DNA from: JANPLN01 sp041736155
GTDB taxonomy: Bacteria > Bdellovibrionota > Bdellovibrionia > Bdellovibrionales > JAGQZY01
Assembly: GCA_041736155.1 (NCBI GenBank)
Contig: JBGSUL010000076.1
Location: 1-31,424 of the forward strand
Direction of reading: 5' to 3'
DNA: 31,424 nt
Below, piece by piece: positions 15,901-24,464 of this stretch (the first letter of the stretch is position 1; each line of letters begins with the position of its first letter). A program made the translations under genes and the position numbers. Below the pieces are notes generated by a model. It saw only the letters and a list, made by a program, of their open reading frames with translations. It searched no databases and was not told the DNA's origin.

Positions 15901-17046
15901 ATGGGTGTAGTTTTTATGACTCTACGGTTCCTACCAACAAAAATAATCGCAGTATTTTTGTGGGCTCTATTGAATTCTGGGTTCGCGTTTTTTTATCCAA
16001 AAAAAGAAATTTATTATATTTCTTGGTCAAAAGCTGAGAAAAAAAATTTTAAACGGTTCAAAGAGTTGGCCCCTCAGATTCCTATCATATATTTAGATTG
16101 GAATTTCGGTTTTCGGAAATTTATTGGAGCCATTCAATTATTTTGCTTCCTTCTTTTTTCAGGTAAACTTGGCAAAGTATTTTCTTTGGCACAAAGACTA
16201 GCGAGACGAGAACAATTCATTATTGCGGCTCGAGCATTAGAGGCTTTGTTGTCAACAATGTATTTTCAAAAAAAATCAAATAAGGAATCTACTTATTTGG
16301 TGAGCTCTGATTCTAATCCTCACGCAACATCTCTGTTTTATTTGGCGAGAAAAAAAAGTATTAAAACTATTTTTATTGCTCACTCTCCTTGGATAGAAAA
16401 TCCTCTCGCCATCTCCCTTCAAGGAGGGATCTTTTGGGGGCCGTCAGGGTATTCACAATTTGTTGAAAAAGGCGCTCGTATAGAGAATAGAATATTTATC
16501 TCTCCACAGCTTCAATTAACGAAACTTAAAGATCAGAAGAATAACGGGCATATATTAATTGCGCTTTCCAAAACATTTAAGCAAGAAGCGTTAGACTCAC
16601 TTCTACTTTCTTTTTCTTCTCACAAACAGCTTTGCTACAATAAAATAAGAATTCGCCCACATCCAAACTCTTTATTTAAACTTTCTCAAAGTTACTTACT
16701 AAACGCTTCCTACGAAGAAGATTTGAATAAAGCCCTCGATGGAGTTAGCTATGTTGTTGCTGGCAATTCAACGATCCACCTTGAGGCCTTGGCCCGAGGT
16801 GTGCCATCATTTTTTTCGGATTCTCTCATGGAAAGTAAAGATGAAAAAACACTTCCCTTTATAAAAGAGGGTCTGGTGCGCCCTTTATCTGATCTTTTCG
16901 GGATAGAAAACTCAATTTTTTTGTATTCTAATCAACTAATGGAAAAAATTCGTGAAGAGTATTACTACGACATGACAAAGCACAGGTCGAATGAATCCAA
17001 AGCAGTAGAAAAATTTATTGATGGGATTCACAATGAGCCAATTTAA
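15901..17046 (+). CDS. GT-B-like surface-carbohydrate transferase, putative
   Basis: About 381 residues from ATG 15901, preceded by GGGGAAGG at 12 bases. The open frame reaches back to 15811, inside neuB, and ATG 15916 is also possible. A hydrophobic stretch near the N-terminus (IIAVFLWALLNSGFAFFYP) suggests membrane attachment. The C-terminal half has RIRPHPNSLF and VVAGNSTIHLEALARGVPSFF, a pattern typical of the nucleotide-sugar side of GT-B enzymes and of capsule or polysialyl-type transferases. Placed right after the CMP-sugar genes, it is the best candidate to use the CMP-sugar. The 3' end overlaps the next gene by 14 bases. Confidence 0.6.
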   Translation: MGVVFMTLRFLPTKIIAVFLWALLNSGFAFFYPKKEIYYISWSKAEKKNFKRFKELAPQIPIIYLDWNFGFRKFIGAIQLFCFLLFSGKLGKVFSLAQRLARREQFIIAARALEALLSTMYFQKKSNKESTYLVSSDSNPHATSLFYLARKKSIKTIFIAHSPWIENPLAISLQGGIFWGPSGYSQFVEKGARIENRIFISPQLQLTKLKDQKNNGHILIALSKTFKQEALDSLLLSFSSHKQLCYNKIRIRPHPNSLFKLSQSYLLNASYEEDLNKALDGVSYVVAGNSTIHLEALARGVPSFFSDSLMESKDEKTLPFIKEGLVRPLSDLFGIENSIFLYSNQLMEKIREEYYYDMTKHRSNESKAVEKFIDGIHNEPI

Positions 17047-18019
17047 CCTGCGAGTTGCAATTATAGGGTATGGATCGATCGGTCGTCAGCACTATAGAAC
17101 GTTGACATCAATGTTAAACGAACCTCCTTGGGTCCTTAAAATAGAGCGGGAAAATAAATCTACTAATGAAACACTTCTGCCAGAGGCGTCACTCTTGCGA
17201 AGTTGGAAGGAGCTATCTACAAATAAAATTGATGTTGTTTGTATTTGTAACCCGACTTCTCTTCATGTGGAAACTGCATTGGCGGCAGTAGAACAGGGCT
17301 GTGACGTTTTTATAGAAAAACCACTTAGTCACAGCTTCATCCAAATAGATGACCTTGAATCTCTTCTTCGAGCGAAGAGCAAATTAGCCTTGGTGGGCTA
17401 TATGATGCGTTTTCACCCACATATTCATGCTTTAAAAGAAATAATTGAATCTCAAAATTATGGGAGACTTCTAAAATACGAATCATACTGGGGTGAAGAT
17501 GTGTCGCGTTGGCATCCCGGCGAAGATTATAGAAAATCGTATGCCTCTCGAAAAGATCTTGGTGGTGGAGTTTCTTTAACGTTAAGCCATGATGTAGATT
17601 TAGCCTACTTTTTGTTGGGTGATTTAATTTTAAATGAAAGGAAAGAGTTAAAGCATCAATTACCTATAGATGTAGATCAGAGTTGTGAGTTGTTGTTTCA
17701 AACACAAGTATGTAAGGATGTGAAAATAATTTTGAACTATCACGATTGGCCTCCTCAAAGGAAGATTTCTTTGGCGTTTGAGAAGGCGAAAGTAGATTTT
17801 GATTACTACCATTCCACGTTGACTCTTCAAACGGCCCTTGGCTCTCAAGTGATGAAGCTCCCATCTTTTCAGCGTCAAAGACTTTTTCGAGACCAATTTG
17901 CATATTTTTTGGGGTGTGTTGAGTCGAGAACACCGCCTCGGCCCTCTATAGCTGAAGCCCGAAGGGTTCTGGAGTTTATTCTACCAAGTCACCCTATCTT
18001 TGGTTCAGACCATCATTAA
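17033..18019 (+). CDS. Gfo/Idh/MocA family NAD(P)-dependent oxidoreductase
   Basis: 328 residues. The Rossmann motif is VAIIGYGSIGRQH (8-20), the EKP motif (IEKPLSHS, about residue 93) marks the family, and a C-terminal alpha/beta domain has GGGVSLTLSHDVDLA, where the His/Asp pair is likely near the substrate. These enzymes oxidise or reduce ring hydroxyls of sugars or inositols. As last gene of the neuA-neuB operon it probably adjusts the precursor sugar. The start is ATG 17033 with GGGA at 6 bases; an upstream TTG is unlikely. It overlaps the radical SAM gene on the other strand by 26 bases (17994-18019). Confidence 0.85.
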   Translation: MSQFNLRVAIIGYGSIGRQHYRTLTSMLNEPPWVLKIERENKSTNETLLPEASLLRSWKELSTNKIDVVCICNPTSLHVETALAAVEQGCDVFIEKPLSHSFIQIDDLESLLRAKSKLALVGYMMRFHPHIHALKEIIESQNYGRLLKYESYWGEDVSRWHPGEDYRKSYASRKDLGGGVSLTLSHDVDLAYFLLGDLILNERKELKHQLPIDVDQSCELLFQTQVCKDVKIILNYHDWPPQRKISLAFEKAKVDFDYYHSTLTLQTALGSQVMKLPSFQRQRLFRDQFAYFLGCVESRTPPRPSIAEARRVLEFILPSHPIFGSDHH

Positions 18020-19124
18020 GGTACTGGTAAACCTTTTTTTGATCACATCGAGAAGCGCACTTATGACCTTTAGGGAAATTCCCTTCGATATGCCATTTTC
18101 GAAATTTGTCATAAGCTGGACTATTCCAAATTTCTGCAAGTGTGTGGGTTTTAATATTACCAAATACCATTTCTGAATCATAGTCTTGTGCGCAAGGGAC
18201 GACTGATCCATCAGCATTGATAGTTAAGGAAACCCAAGGAAACTCGCAAAATTGTTTATGGTGATGAGATTGGTTGGTTGGGGCGGAAGCATCTTCGTAC
18301 AACCAACGGTTATCTTGGCTTTTGACATATGCGAAGACATCTTTTTGGTCCTTCCACAGGCTAAGAAATTCTTTTTGTTCTGATTGAGACTGGTCATCTT
18401 CGGAGAGAGCAATCATTGTGGGGACAATAAGTGTTTTGAGTTTGAGAGAGTCTCTAAGTGCGATAACATCAAAAACAGTTTTAATCGACTTTGTGTAATT
18501 ATTTTGGGGGCCACGTATTTTCTTCTGCTTGTCGTCTGAGAGCGAATCGATTGAAACTTTGAGGGTTGTTAACCCAGCATTCATAAGCTGTTCTGCTCTT
18601 TCCAAAGTCAAATTTGCGGGAACACAAGAAAAGTAAGTAAGTAGATTCATTTTATGAGCCTCGTGAACGCGATCCACAATTTTTCGATCTAAAAGGGGTT
18701 CGCCATATCCGTGGAGGACAATAGACCCAGAGACTATATGAAAATAAAAAGTGTTTTCATTTTTTGCTGTAGGATTGTAATCATAATGGTCCTGCAAAAA
18801 TTTCCAAAAATAATTGAGTTCTTCGGTGGAAAACGGTCGTACTTGTTTGAGTATTTTAAGATAGTCAGCATCGGTCATATTTTGCGGAGCTCGAGTCATC
18901 AATTCTGTTCGCGGACACATGATACACTTCATATTGCAGTGATTAGTGGTTTCAATGTTAAAAACATGTGCTTTCTCAGACCTCTGCTGCTCGAAAGTGT
19001 CGTAAATCTCTTTTGTGTTCTCCTTTGATAATTCACCATTTGTTATTCTTTTTTTCAGATTCAAAGTTTTTTGAAAGAAATGGATATTAAACATAGCTGG
19101 TATTGTATTTTGAAATAAGGTCAT
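17994..19124 (-). CDS. Radical SAM/SPASM domain protein
   Basis: 376 residues. CNMKCIMC (C63, C67, C70) gives the radical SAM cluster; HGYGEPLLD replaces the usual GGEP. The C-terminal SPASM-type region has CEFPWVSL, DGSVVPCAQD, a GNIKTHTLAEIWNS motif and CASRCD. The GNI..sl.eIW pattern is characteristic of SPASM proteins. An extra 25-residue segment around 95-130 (rich in Tyr, Asn, Phe) precedes the GEP strand. The substrate is unknown. Single on the minus strand; its end overlaps the dehydrogenase gene. The start at 19124 has no clear ribosome site and ATG 19094 is an alternative. Confidence 0.85.
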   Translation of the reverse strand: MTLFQNTIPAMFNIHFFQKTLNLKKRITNGELSKENTKEIYDTFEQQRSEKAHVFNIETTNHCNMKCIMCPRTELMTRAPQNMTDADYLKILKQVRPFSTEELNYFWKFLQDHYDYNPTAKNENTFYFHIVSGSIVLHGYGEPLLDRKIVDRVHEAHKMNLLTYFSCVPANLTLERAEQLMNAGLTTLKVSIDSLSDDKQKKIRGPQNNYTKSIKTVFDVIALRDSLKLKTLIVPTMIALSEDDQSQSEQKEFLSLWKDQKDVFAYVKSQDNRWLYEDASAPTNQSHHHKQFCEFPWVSLTINADGSVVPCAQDYDSEMVFGNIKTHTLAEIWNSPAYDKFRKWHIEGNFPKGHKCASRCDQKKVYQYLNDGLNQR

Positions 19125-19260
19125 TAATCAATTGATAAAAAATTTTATGTCTAAGGGCCATGGGGCTAAATAAACGCGGTCTTGCATACATAGGCGTAAT
19201 ATGTTCATATTTTATGGCATTATTTAGCTTCTATAAATAAAAAACGAGAGTTTTTTGTAA

Positions 19261-20415
19261 ATGAAAATACCACTTAAGCTTTCTATTCTTAGTTTTATAC
19301 CCCTACTACTTTTAATATTTATTCTGACAATCTTAGAAATGTCTGCCAGAGTTGGGTGGTTTAAGTGGAACGGTAACACAGATAATATTGAAGTTGAACA
19401 TCAGGAGAACCAGTTACATAAAAAATATCAGCTGTTGACTGATTGGAGTTGGCGAAAGTCGTCTAATTATGAGCAACAGGATACTGAAAAAGAAAAATTG
19501 TTGGTAGAATCTGATTTTTATGAGGCCCTTGCTAATGGGTACTTCGTGGTAAAAAAAGATTTTATTGGTCGGCACAAATCAACTCGGATTGTAAATCGAG
19601 AAGTGGTCTTTGATAGAATTTACGAGTTTGATGATAACCGACGAAGAAAAACAAGTTTTCATCCTGCGAATGTCGATCGACATTTAATTGTATTTGGTTG
19701 TTCTAATGTTTTTGGTTACGGTTTAGATGAAATCGATACATTGCCTTCTCAAATTCAAAAACGACTTAAGAGAGATTATGTTTTTAATCTTGCGCGCTCA
19801 GGGGGATCGATAGTGGATGCTATAGTTACCTTTGATGAAACAAAGGCTTGGCAACAAATTAGACCATCAGCGGGAGGAGTCCTCTTCTTTTTTTCATATC
19901 AACTCCATATGGAGCGATTCGTCGGAAGAATGAGAAATATTGGTTCTTGGAATAAAGATGGAGCTTTTTTAAGAAAAAATAAGGAATCTGGAGAATATGA
20001 ATATGGTGGCATATTTTCTAAAAATCAAAAAATTTGGACTATTTTGAGTTTGATGATTTCGCAATCTGCTTTTTTAGAGGAAATATCATTTGATTGGCCC
20101 CCTCTAGATGAAAATCTCTTAGAAGACTACGTGCGTGCTATTCATCAACTTCAATCAAAGTATAAAGCCAGATATGGCTCAAAAAACTATTTTGTTGTAT
20201 ATTTAAACCCAGGAGAATCATTAAACAGGTTAATTATTCCATTTTTGGAAAAATATAAGATATTTTATCTAAATTACGCTGACTTTAGGCTTCAGGATTA
20301 TGCGAATAGTGACCTTTTTCTTAAATATGATGGGCACCCATCCCCAGAATATAATCGATTATTGTCGGAACAACTTGTATTTGATTTGCACAGAAATGGT
20401 TTTTTGACTCCTTAG
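19261..20415 (+). CDS. Membrane-anchored SGNH/GDSL-type hydrolase
   Basis: 384 residues. A single N-terminal membrane segment (about 9-28) is followed by a periplasmic-type domain. FGCSNVFGYG (S148) takes the place of the GDS nucleophile block, and YDGHPSPEYN (D357, H359) is the classic DGH block III/V near the end. SGNH enzymes add or remove acyl groups on glycans; members are often found beside carbamoyltransferase, SxtJ and DUF5989 genes. Here it stands convergent to that module. GCS instead of GDS keeps the Ser. It is probably involved in glycan O-acyl or related decoration. Confidence 0.65.
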   Translation: MKIPLKLSILSFIPLLLLIFILTILEMSARVGWFKWNGNTDNIEVEHQENQLHKKYQLLTDWSWRKSSNYEQQDTEKEKLLVESDFYEALANGYFVVKKDFIGRHKSTRIVNREVVFDRIYEFDDNRRRKTSFHPANVDRHLIVFGCSNVFGYGLDEIDTLPSQIQKRLKRDYVFNLARSGGSIVDAIVTFDETKAWQQIRPSAGGVLFFFSYQLHMERFVGRMRNIGSWNKDGAFLRKNKESGEYEYGGIFSKNQKIWTILSLMISQSAFLEEISFDWPPLDENLLEDYVRAIHQLQSKYKARYGSKNYFVVYLNPGESLNRLIIPFLEKYKIFYLNYADFRLQDYANSDLFLKYDGHPSPEYNRLLSEQLVFDLHRNGFLTP

Positions 20416-20483
20416 GGAGGTGTGAGGGTATGAAAACTACATTATGTTTGACCTAGGACCAAAATTTCGAATCCTATTAAAAA

Positions 20484-20729
20484 ATGAATAATTTGATCAA
20501 AATAGTTTCTTTCATTGGATTGTATTTCGAAAATGCAACAAATTATTATTTGATTTCCCCTGGGAAAAAACAATTTATTGATTCAAAAAAGTATAAACAT
20601 TATTTCGTTAATGGGACTAACTTTTATAAGAGTGAGTCAAGAGATATATACATTCATGGGTGCTGCCATGTTAATGATTTAGGCAATAGAATATTTAAGC
20701 TACTATGCGCCTTTCGGTTAGAACACTGA
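20484..20729 (+). pseudogene. Possible C-terminal remnant of an SGNH-type hydrolase
   Basis: An open frame of 81 codons whose last 35 residues include DIYIHGCCHVNDLGNRIF, similar to the final Asp...His block of SGNH hydrolases (compare DGHPSPEYN at the end of the neighbour). Nothing resembling the nucleophile block precedes it, and a TAA lies just before the ATG, so if it derives from such a gene only the tail remains. No ribosome site. The last 12 bases overlap the 49-residue gene on the other strand. The stretch 20416-20483 before it holds nothing I can name. Confidence 0.3.
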
Positions 20730-20867
20730 ATATACAAATGGTGCAGCTATAGTTCCGCTTCCAAAATAAAAAAGAACAGAAATCAAAAAGAGCATCAAGA
20801 AAAGAGGGAATAGCCACCATTTTTTATTTTCACGCGCAAATTGCCAAAATTCGATTAAAGTTTTCAT
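20718..20867 (-). CDS. DUF5989-like small membrane protein (49 residues)
   Basis: A short gene starting at ATG 20867 with GGGAGAC upstream and stopping with TAA at 20718. The protein starts MKTLIEFWQFARENKKWWL, then a single membrane helix (FPLFLMLFLISVLFYFG) and ends TIAAPFVYSVF. The F.rE.KKWWL...APF.Y..F plan matches the DUF5989 family of about 50 residues, which accompanies carbamoyltransferases in polysaccharide and toxin clusters. It follows the carbamoyltransferase stop by one base, so the two are surely co-transcribed. It may help hold the carbamoyltransferase complex at the membrane (inference). Confidence 0.8.
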   Translation of the reverse strand: MKTLIEFWQFARENKKWWLFPLFLMLFLISVLFYFGSGTIAAPFVYSVF

Positions 20868-20868
20868 T

Positions 20869-22683
20869 TTAATCTAAGTCTCCCATTGTCTTTCTGGTTA
20901 AAATCTTATCTATATTTTTTGTTTTTTCCACCAATAAGGTGCCGATGAGTAAAATATCTAGATCGGTTTTTAAAAAACATTGAATGGCATCCTGCGGTGA
21001 TTCTACTATGGGTTCACCTCGAACGTTGAAGCTTGTATTTATGAGGATTGGTACACCGGTCGCCATATCGAAGGCAGTTAGCAACTTATGAAGAAGCGGA
21101 TTTTGTTCTTTTGTTACGGTTTGCACACGGGCGCTAAAGTCTAAATGCGTGACCGCGGGAATGGTGGAGCATCCAATCGCTAGAGAGGAGTCATTTGAAG
21201 GGGCTTCATTCTGATGCTTTTTTTGAATTCGGTCCACGAAAAGCATATAGGGCGATTCTTTGAAGATACCATCGAACCAATCATTGAACTTTTCTTGTAG
21301 AACGACAGGAGCAAACGGACGAAAGGATTCACGAAACTTAATTTGGAGGTTCAATCGTTTCTGCATTTCTGGATTTCGAGGATCTGCGAGGATGGAGCGA
21401 GATCCCAAAGCTCTCGGTCCAAACTCCATCCTCCCCTGGAACCAGCCTACAGATTGTCCAACACAAAGGGCTTCCACGGTTTCTGTTATGAGAGAATCTT
21501 CGTCGAGCTTTCTGTAGACAAGAGAATGCTTTTGTAAACACTTCTCTATTTCATCAACTTTGTATTCTGGTCCAAGGAGTCCTGCAGACATCAGATCTGT
21601 TTTGGGTTGGTAGTCTCTTTTATTTTTAAAGTGAAGGGAATGAAGTGCCATGGCTGCGCCGAGCGCGCCCCCAGCATCCCCTGCTGCAGGTTGAACCCAA
21701 ATGTTTTTGAAAAAACCTTGTTTTAAAATTTCTGTATTGCTCACGCAATTCAAAGCAACCCCTCCGGCCATACAAAGGTTGGGGGAATTATACGTTTCAT
21801 GGAGGTGCTTTGTTATTCCAAGAACGGCAAGATTGAGTACCTGTTGAGTAGACGCGGCCAGATCCATGTGAATCGTATCAATAAAAGATTCTGGCGAACG
21901 TGGAGACATTCCCAAGAGCTTTTCTAGGTTGGGTGTATGCATTTTTTGAGTCGAAGAAAAATTAAAGTATTTTAGATTAAGAGTGAAAGATCCATCCCTT
22001 TGTAAAGAAATCACATTGTTAAGTAATAGTTCAGCATATCGAGGACGACCGTAGGGGGCTAATCCCATGAGTTTATATTCGCCCGAGTTTACTTTGAACC
22101 CACAAAAAGCGGTTAACGTAGAGTAGAAAAGACCTAAAGAATGAGGAAAGTGTATTTCTTTTTGGATTTTGAGATCATTTCCATTTCCTAGAGTGACCGT
22201 TGTTGTGGCCCACTCTCCTAAGCCATCCATGGTTAAGACAACTGCGGAATCGAAAGGACTTGGAAAGTAGGCACTTGCAGCATGGCTTAAATGGTGTTCT
22301 GAAAAAAATAATTTTGAATCATCAAAATGACTATCAATATTTTTAAGAGCTTTGGTGATGGAATGGCGAAGAAAAATAGTTTTCTGTAGACTAGAAGAAA
22401 AGGTTTCTGCAAATGTTTTCCATCGGTATGGAAATTCGGCTAAGTAGGTTTCGAGAAGCCGGTCTAACTTCCAAAAAGGCTTGTCGTAAAAGACAATTGC
22501 ATCGATTTCATGGAGAGCACAGTGTAATTGTTTGAGGCAATATTGGATCGCGAAATAGGGGAATGCGGCATCATTTTTTTTTCGTGTGAATCTCTCCTCT
22601 TGCGCGGCGGCAACAGGGACTCCGTCAACGATCATTGCGGCAGCGCTGTCGTGATAATAGCAGGAAATTCCTAAGATCTTCAT
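20869..22683 (-). CDS. Carbamoyltransferase (NodU/CmcH family)
   Basis: 604 residues from ATG 22683, which follows AGGACG closely and starts MKILGISCYYHDSAAA as family members do; the 36 codons upstream belong to the SxtJ-like frame region and are not used. The N-terminal Kae1-like domain has SEHHLSHAASAYF with the metal-binding His pair and TMDGLGEW. The C-terminal YrdC-like domain has GRMEFGPRALGSRSIL and FNVRGEPIV. The enzyme transfers a carbamoyl group from carbamoyl phosphate to a hydroxyl via carbamoyl-AMP, here probably on a surface sugar. The operon order is radical SAM, SxtJ-like, carbamoyltransferase, DUF5989-like. Confidence 0.9.
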   Translation of the reverse strand: MKILGISCYYHDSAAAMIVDGVPVAAAQEERFTRKKNDAAFPYFAIQYCLKQLHCALHEIDAIVFYDKPFWKLDRLLETYLAEFPYRWKTFAETFSSSLQKTIFLRHSITKALKNIDSHFDDSKLFFSEHHLSHAASAYFPSPFDSAVVLTMDGLGEWATTTVTLGNGNDLKIQKEIHFPHSLGLFYSTLTAFCGFKVNSGEYKLMGLAPYGRPRYAELLLNNVISLQRDGSFTLNLKYFNFSSTQKMHTPNLEKLLGMSPRSPESFIDTIHMDLAASTQQVLNLAVLGITKHLHETYNSPNLCMAGGVALNCVSNTEILKQGFFKNIWVQPAAGDAGGALGAAMALHSLHFKNKRDYQPKTDLMSAGLLGPEYKVDEIEKCLQKHSLVYRKLDEDSLITETVEALCVGQSVGWFQGRMEFGPRALGSRSILADPRNPEMQKRLNLQIKFRESFRPFAPVVLQEKFNDWFDGIFKESPYMLFVDRIQKKHQNEAPSNDSSLAIGCSTIPAVTHLDFSARVQTVTKEQNPLLHKLLTAFDMATGVPILINTSFNVRGEPIVESPQDAIQCFLKTDLDILLIGTLLVEKTKNIDKILTRKTMGDLD

Positions 22684-22690
22684 TTTCGTC

Positions 22691-23059
22691 CTAAAACGGT
22701 TTTTCAAAACGGCATGAGGATTTTTTTTCGATCCATTGACCGTCGCCTGAGTTTTTTTTAAAAAATTTAAAAAGAAGAGCAAAGGGTCCAAGTAAGCAAA
22801 AGTAAAAAACAGTGAGTACGACAGGCTGAAAAATCCAAGCTAACAAAAGGCCGACATTATGCCATCCTCGATTCAGTGGGTTGAACCACGCAGGTCGTAT
22901 TTTAGTGAGAACAGGAATAAATATCGCAATGATTAAGAAGTACCAATTGGTTAGCAGAATTGCGAACGCAAAAAAAGTGAGAGTCATCAGGGCTGTGAAA
23001 TGTGCAAGCGGCGGAGTGGTTAGTTCTTTGAGCTGTCTCCAGCTAGAAGCTGTCCACAT
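22691..23059 (-). CDS. SxtJ-like membrane protein
   Basis: 122 residues from ATG 23059, which has AAGGA five bases upstream. Two pairs of hydrophobic segments (about 20-45 and 65-95) and the pattern PLNRGWHNVGLLLAWIFQPVVL, ending GPFALLFKFFKKN, match SxtJ-type proteins found next to carbamoyltransferases (named from saxitoxin clusters). Its function is unknown, probably membrane support of carbamoylation. It overlaps the end of the upstream radical SAM gene by 17 bases and ends 7 bases before the carbamoyltransferase start. Confidence 0.72.
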   Translation of the reverse strand: MWTASSWRQLKELTTPPLAHFTALMTLTFFAFAILLTNWYFLIIAIFIPVLTKIRPAWFNPLNRGWHNVGLLLAWIFQPVVLTVFYFCLLGPFALLFKFFKKNSGDGQWIEKKSSCRFEKPF

Positions 23060-24464
23060 GGGAGTCCTTATAGGATTGCGCAGAAGAAGGCGAGCGGTAA
23101 ACCAAATCTGCCATCTCGGCAAAAGTCCCACTAAATGAGGTCTTGCGAATTTGATCCATACGCTGAATGTATTCCACAAACTGTGGCATGCGATTGGACC
23201 AGTCTTCTGACTCCATAAAACGCAACATTCCCTCAAGGCGTTTGATGCCGTAAGCACTATTTATGAATTCTGCATCATTGCGGTAATTTTTAATCAACCA
23301 TTCAAAATGCTTTTCATATTTCTGACGAATCTTCTGTTTCCAGGCGCTTGGGAAAACCTTTACATTCAAATGAGCTGGGTGATAAACAAAATGATAATTG
23401 ATTAATCCAGCCCCAAGTGGCCAGGCGTTGATTTTTTTAAACCCTTGCGCCAGTTTCCATTCGATAAAATCAGGAATATAATACATGTTGAGCATTTGCA
23501 CGGCACAAGCAATCGTAACTTCAATGTTGGAAGGTGTTTCATCGAGAAGACGAAGATTTTTTTCGATTGTAGTCCACGAAGAGGGGTGGCGAATGTAAGA
23601 GTTCATTTCGCCAATGCTATCGATGCTGAAATGGAAGCGCACCCTGCGGAACTGATTCCACAAGGCGAAAAGTTTTTCTGGAAGTTCAATACCGTTACTG
23701 TTGTAGCGCAGTTCAATCTTAGAAGCATGGCCACGACGTATGCATTCTTCGAGCAGAGAGTAATGTTCATCGATGATGGTGCTTTCGCCGCCAGCGAAGT
23801 AAAGTTGCTGGATATGTGGAATTTGTTCATAGAGTTCTTCCCAAAACTTCGGATTGTCGCGGTGCCAATCGTAGGTAGCGCCATCCACTTGGCCATTGTT
23901 ATTCCAACCCATCACTTCTTTGAGTTCGGGATTTTCAATTTGCGGATGGAGCTTTCGCCAATCAGAAACCCATAAGGAACTATCATGGGGCGAGCACATA
24001 ATACACTTGAGATTACATTTGGTGCCCAAACGTAAATCGACATAATAAATTTTGGCAGGCACGGCACCACTCGCAGAGGTCTCAGTAATTAGATTTTGTA
24101 AATCAATGCGCGAATTCCAATACTCCGTTTCCCAATTTCTTTTGGAACGATGGCCGGCGGCTTCTTCTTTAAAACACTTTGTGCAAGAGTGCGGGATTTC
24201 ACCGTGGAGCATTTTTTGACGAATGTCGCGCATGTAGGCGTTGTTCCACCCTTCAAGCAACGGCGTATGATTGAGGTTGGCGGGCTTCCCATTTTCATTT
24301 TTCAAAATGCCCACTTCTCCCCCCCACACTTTATCGTTGGTCGCACCAGCGGAAGATGCGTTTGCCGTACAACAGACTCGCATGTGTCCATTGGGACGTG
24401 TAGAGAGATGAATCCATGGTAATGCACAATAGGTTGGACTAGGCGGATTGAAAGAGTTCTGCAT
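23043..24464 (-). CDS. Radical SAM enzyme with N-terminal twitch-like Cys module (paralogue 4)
   Basis: 473 residues, the longest of the four. N-terminal set: C13 (YCALPW), C31 and C32 (VCC), C94 and C97 (CTKC). Core: CNLKCIMC (C150, C154, C157) and AGGES at 224-228, where Ser replaces the Pro of GGEP. YVDLRLGTKCNL and FSIDSIGEMNSYIRHPS match paralogue 3. Extra residues lie in the loop after VCC and between the core motif and GGES (WNNNGQVDGATYDWHRDN). It heads the carbamoyltransferase operon and is divergent from the methyltransferase-like gene at 24548, with 83 bases between. G+C is visibly higher than in paralogues 1 and 2. Confidence 0.87.
   Translation of the reverse strand: MQNSFNPPSPTYCALPWIHLSTRPNGHMRVCCTANASSAGATNDKVWGGEVGILKNENGKPANLNHTPLLEGWNNAYMRDIRQKMLHGEIPHSCTKCFKEEAAGHRSKRNWETEYWNSRIDLQNLITETSASGAVPAKIYYVDLRLGTKCNLKCIMCSPHDSSLWVSDWRKLHPQIENPELKEVMGWNNNGQVDGATYDWHRDNPKFWEELYEQIPHIQQLYFAGGESTIIDEHYSLLEECIRRGHASKIELRYNSNGIELPEKLFALWNQFRRVRFHFSIDSIGEMNSYIRHPSSWTTIEKNLRLLDETPSNIEVTIACAVQMLNMYYIPDFIEWKLAQGFKKINAWPLGAGLINYHFVYHPAHLNVKVFPSAWKQKIRQKYEKHFEWLIKNYRNDAEFINSAYGIKRLEGMLRFMESEDWSNRMPQFVEYIQRMDQIRKTSFSGTFAEMADLVYRSPSSAQSYKDSHVDSF

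Noticed and set aside
23445..23975. 176-codon plus-strand frame
   Set aside because: Antisense shadow of radical SAM paralogue 4; composition follows from the codons of the real gene.
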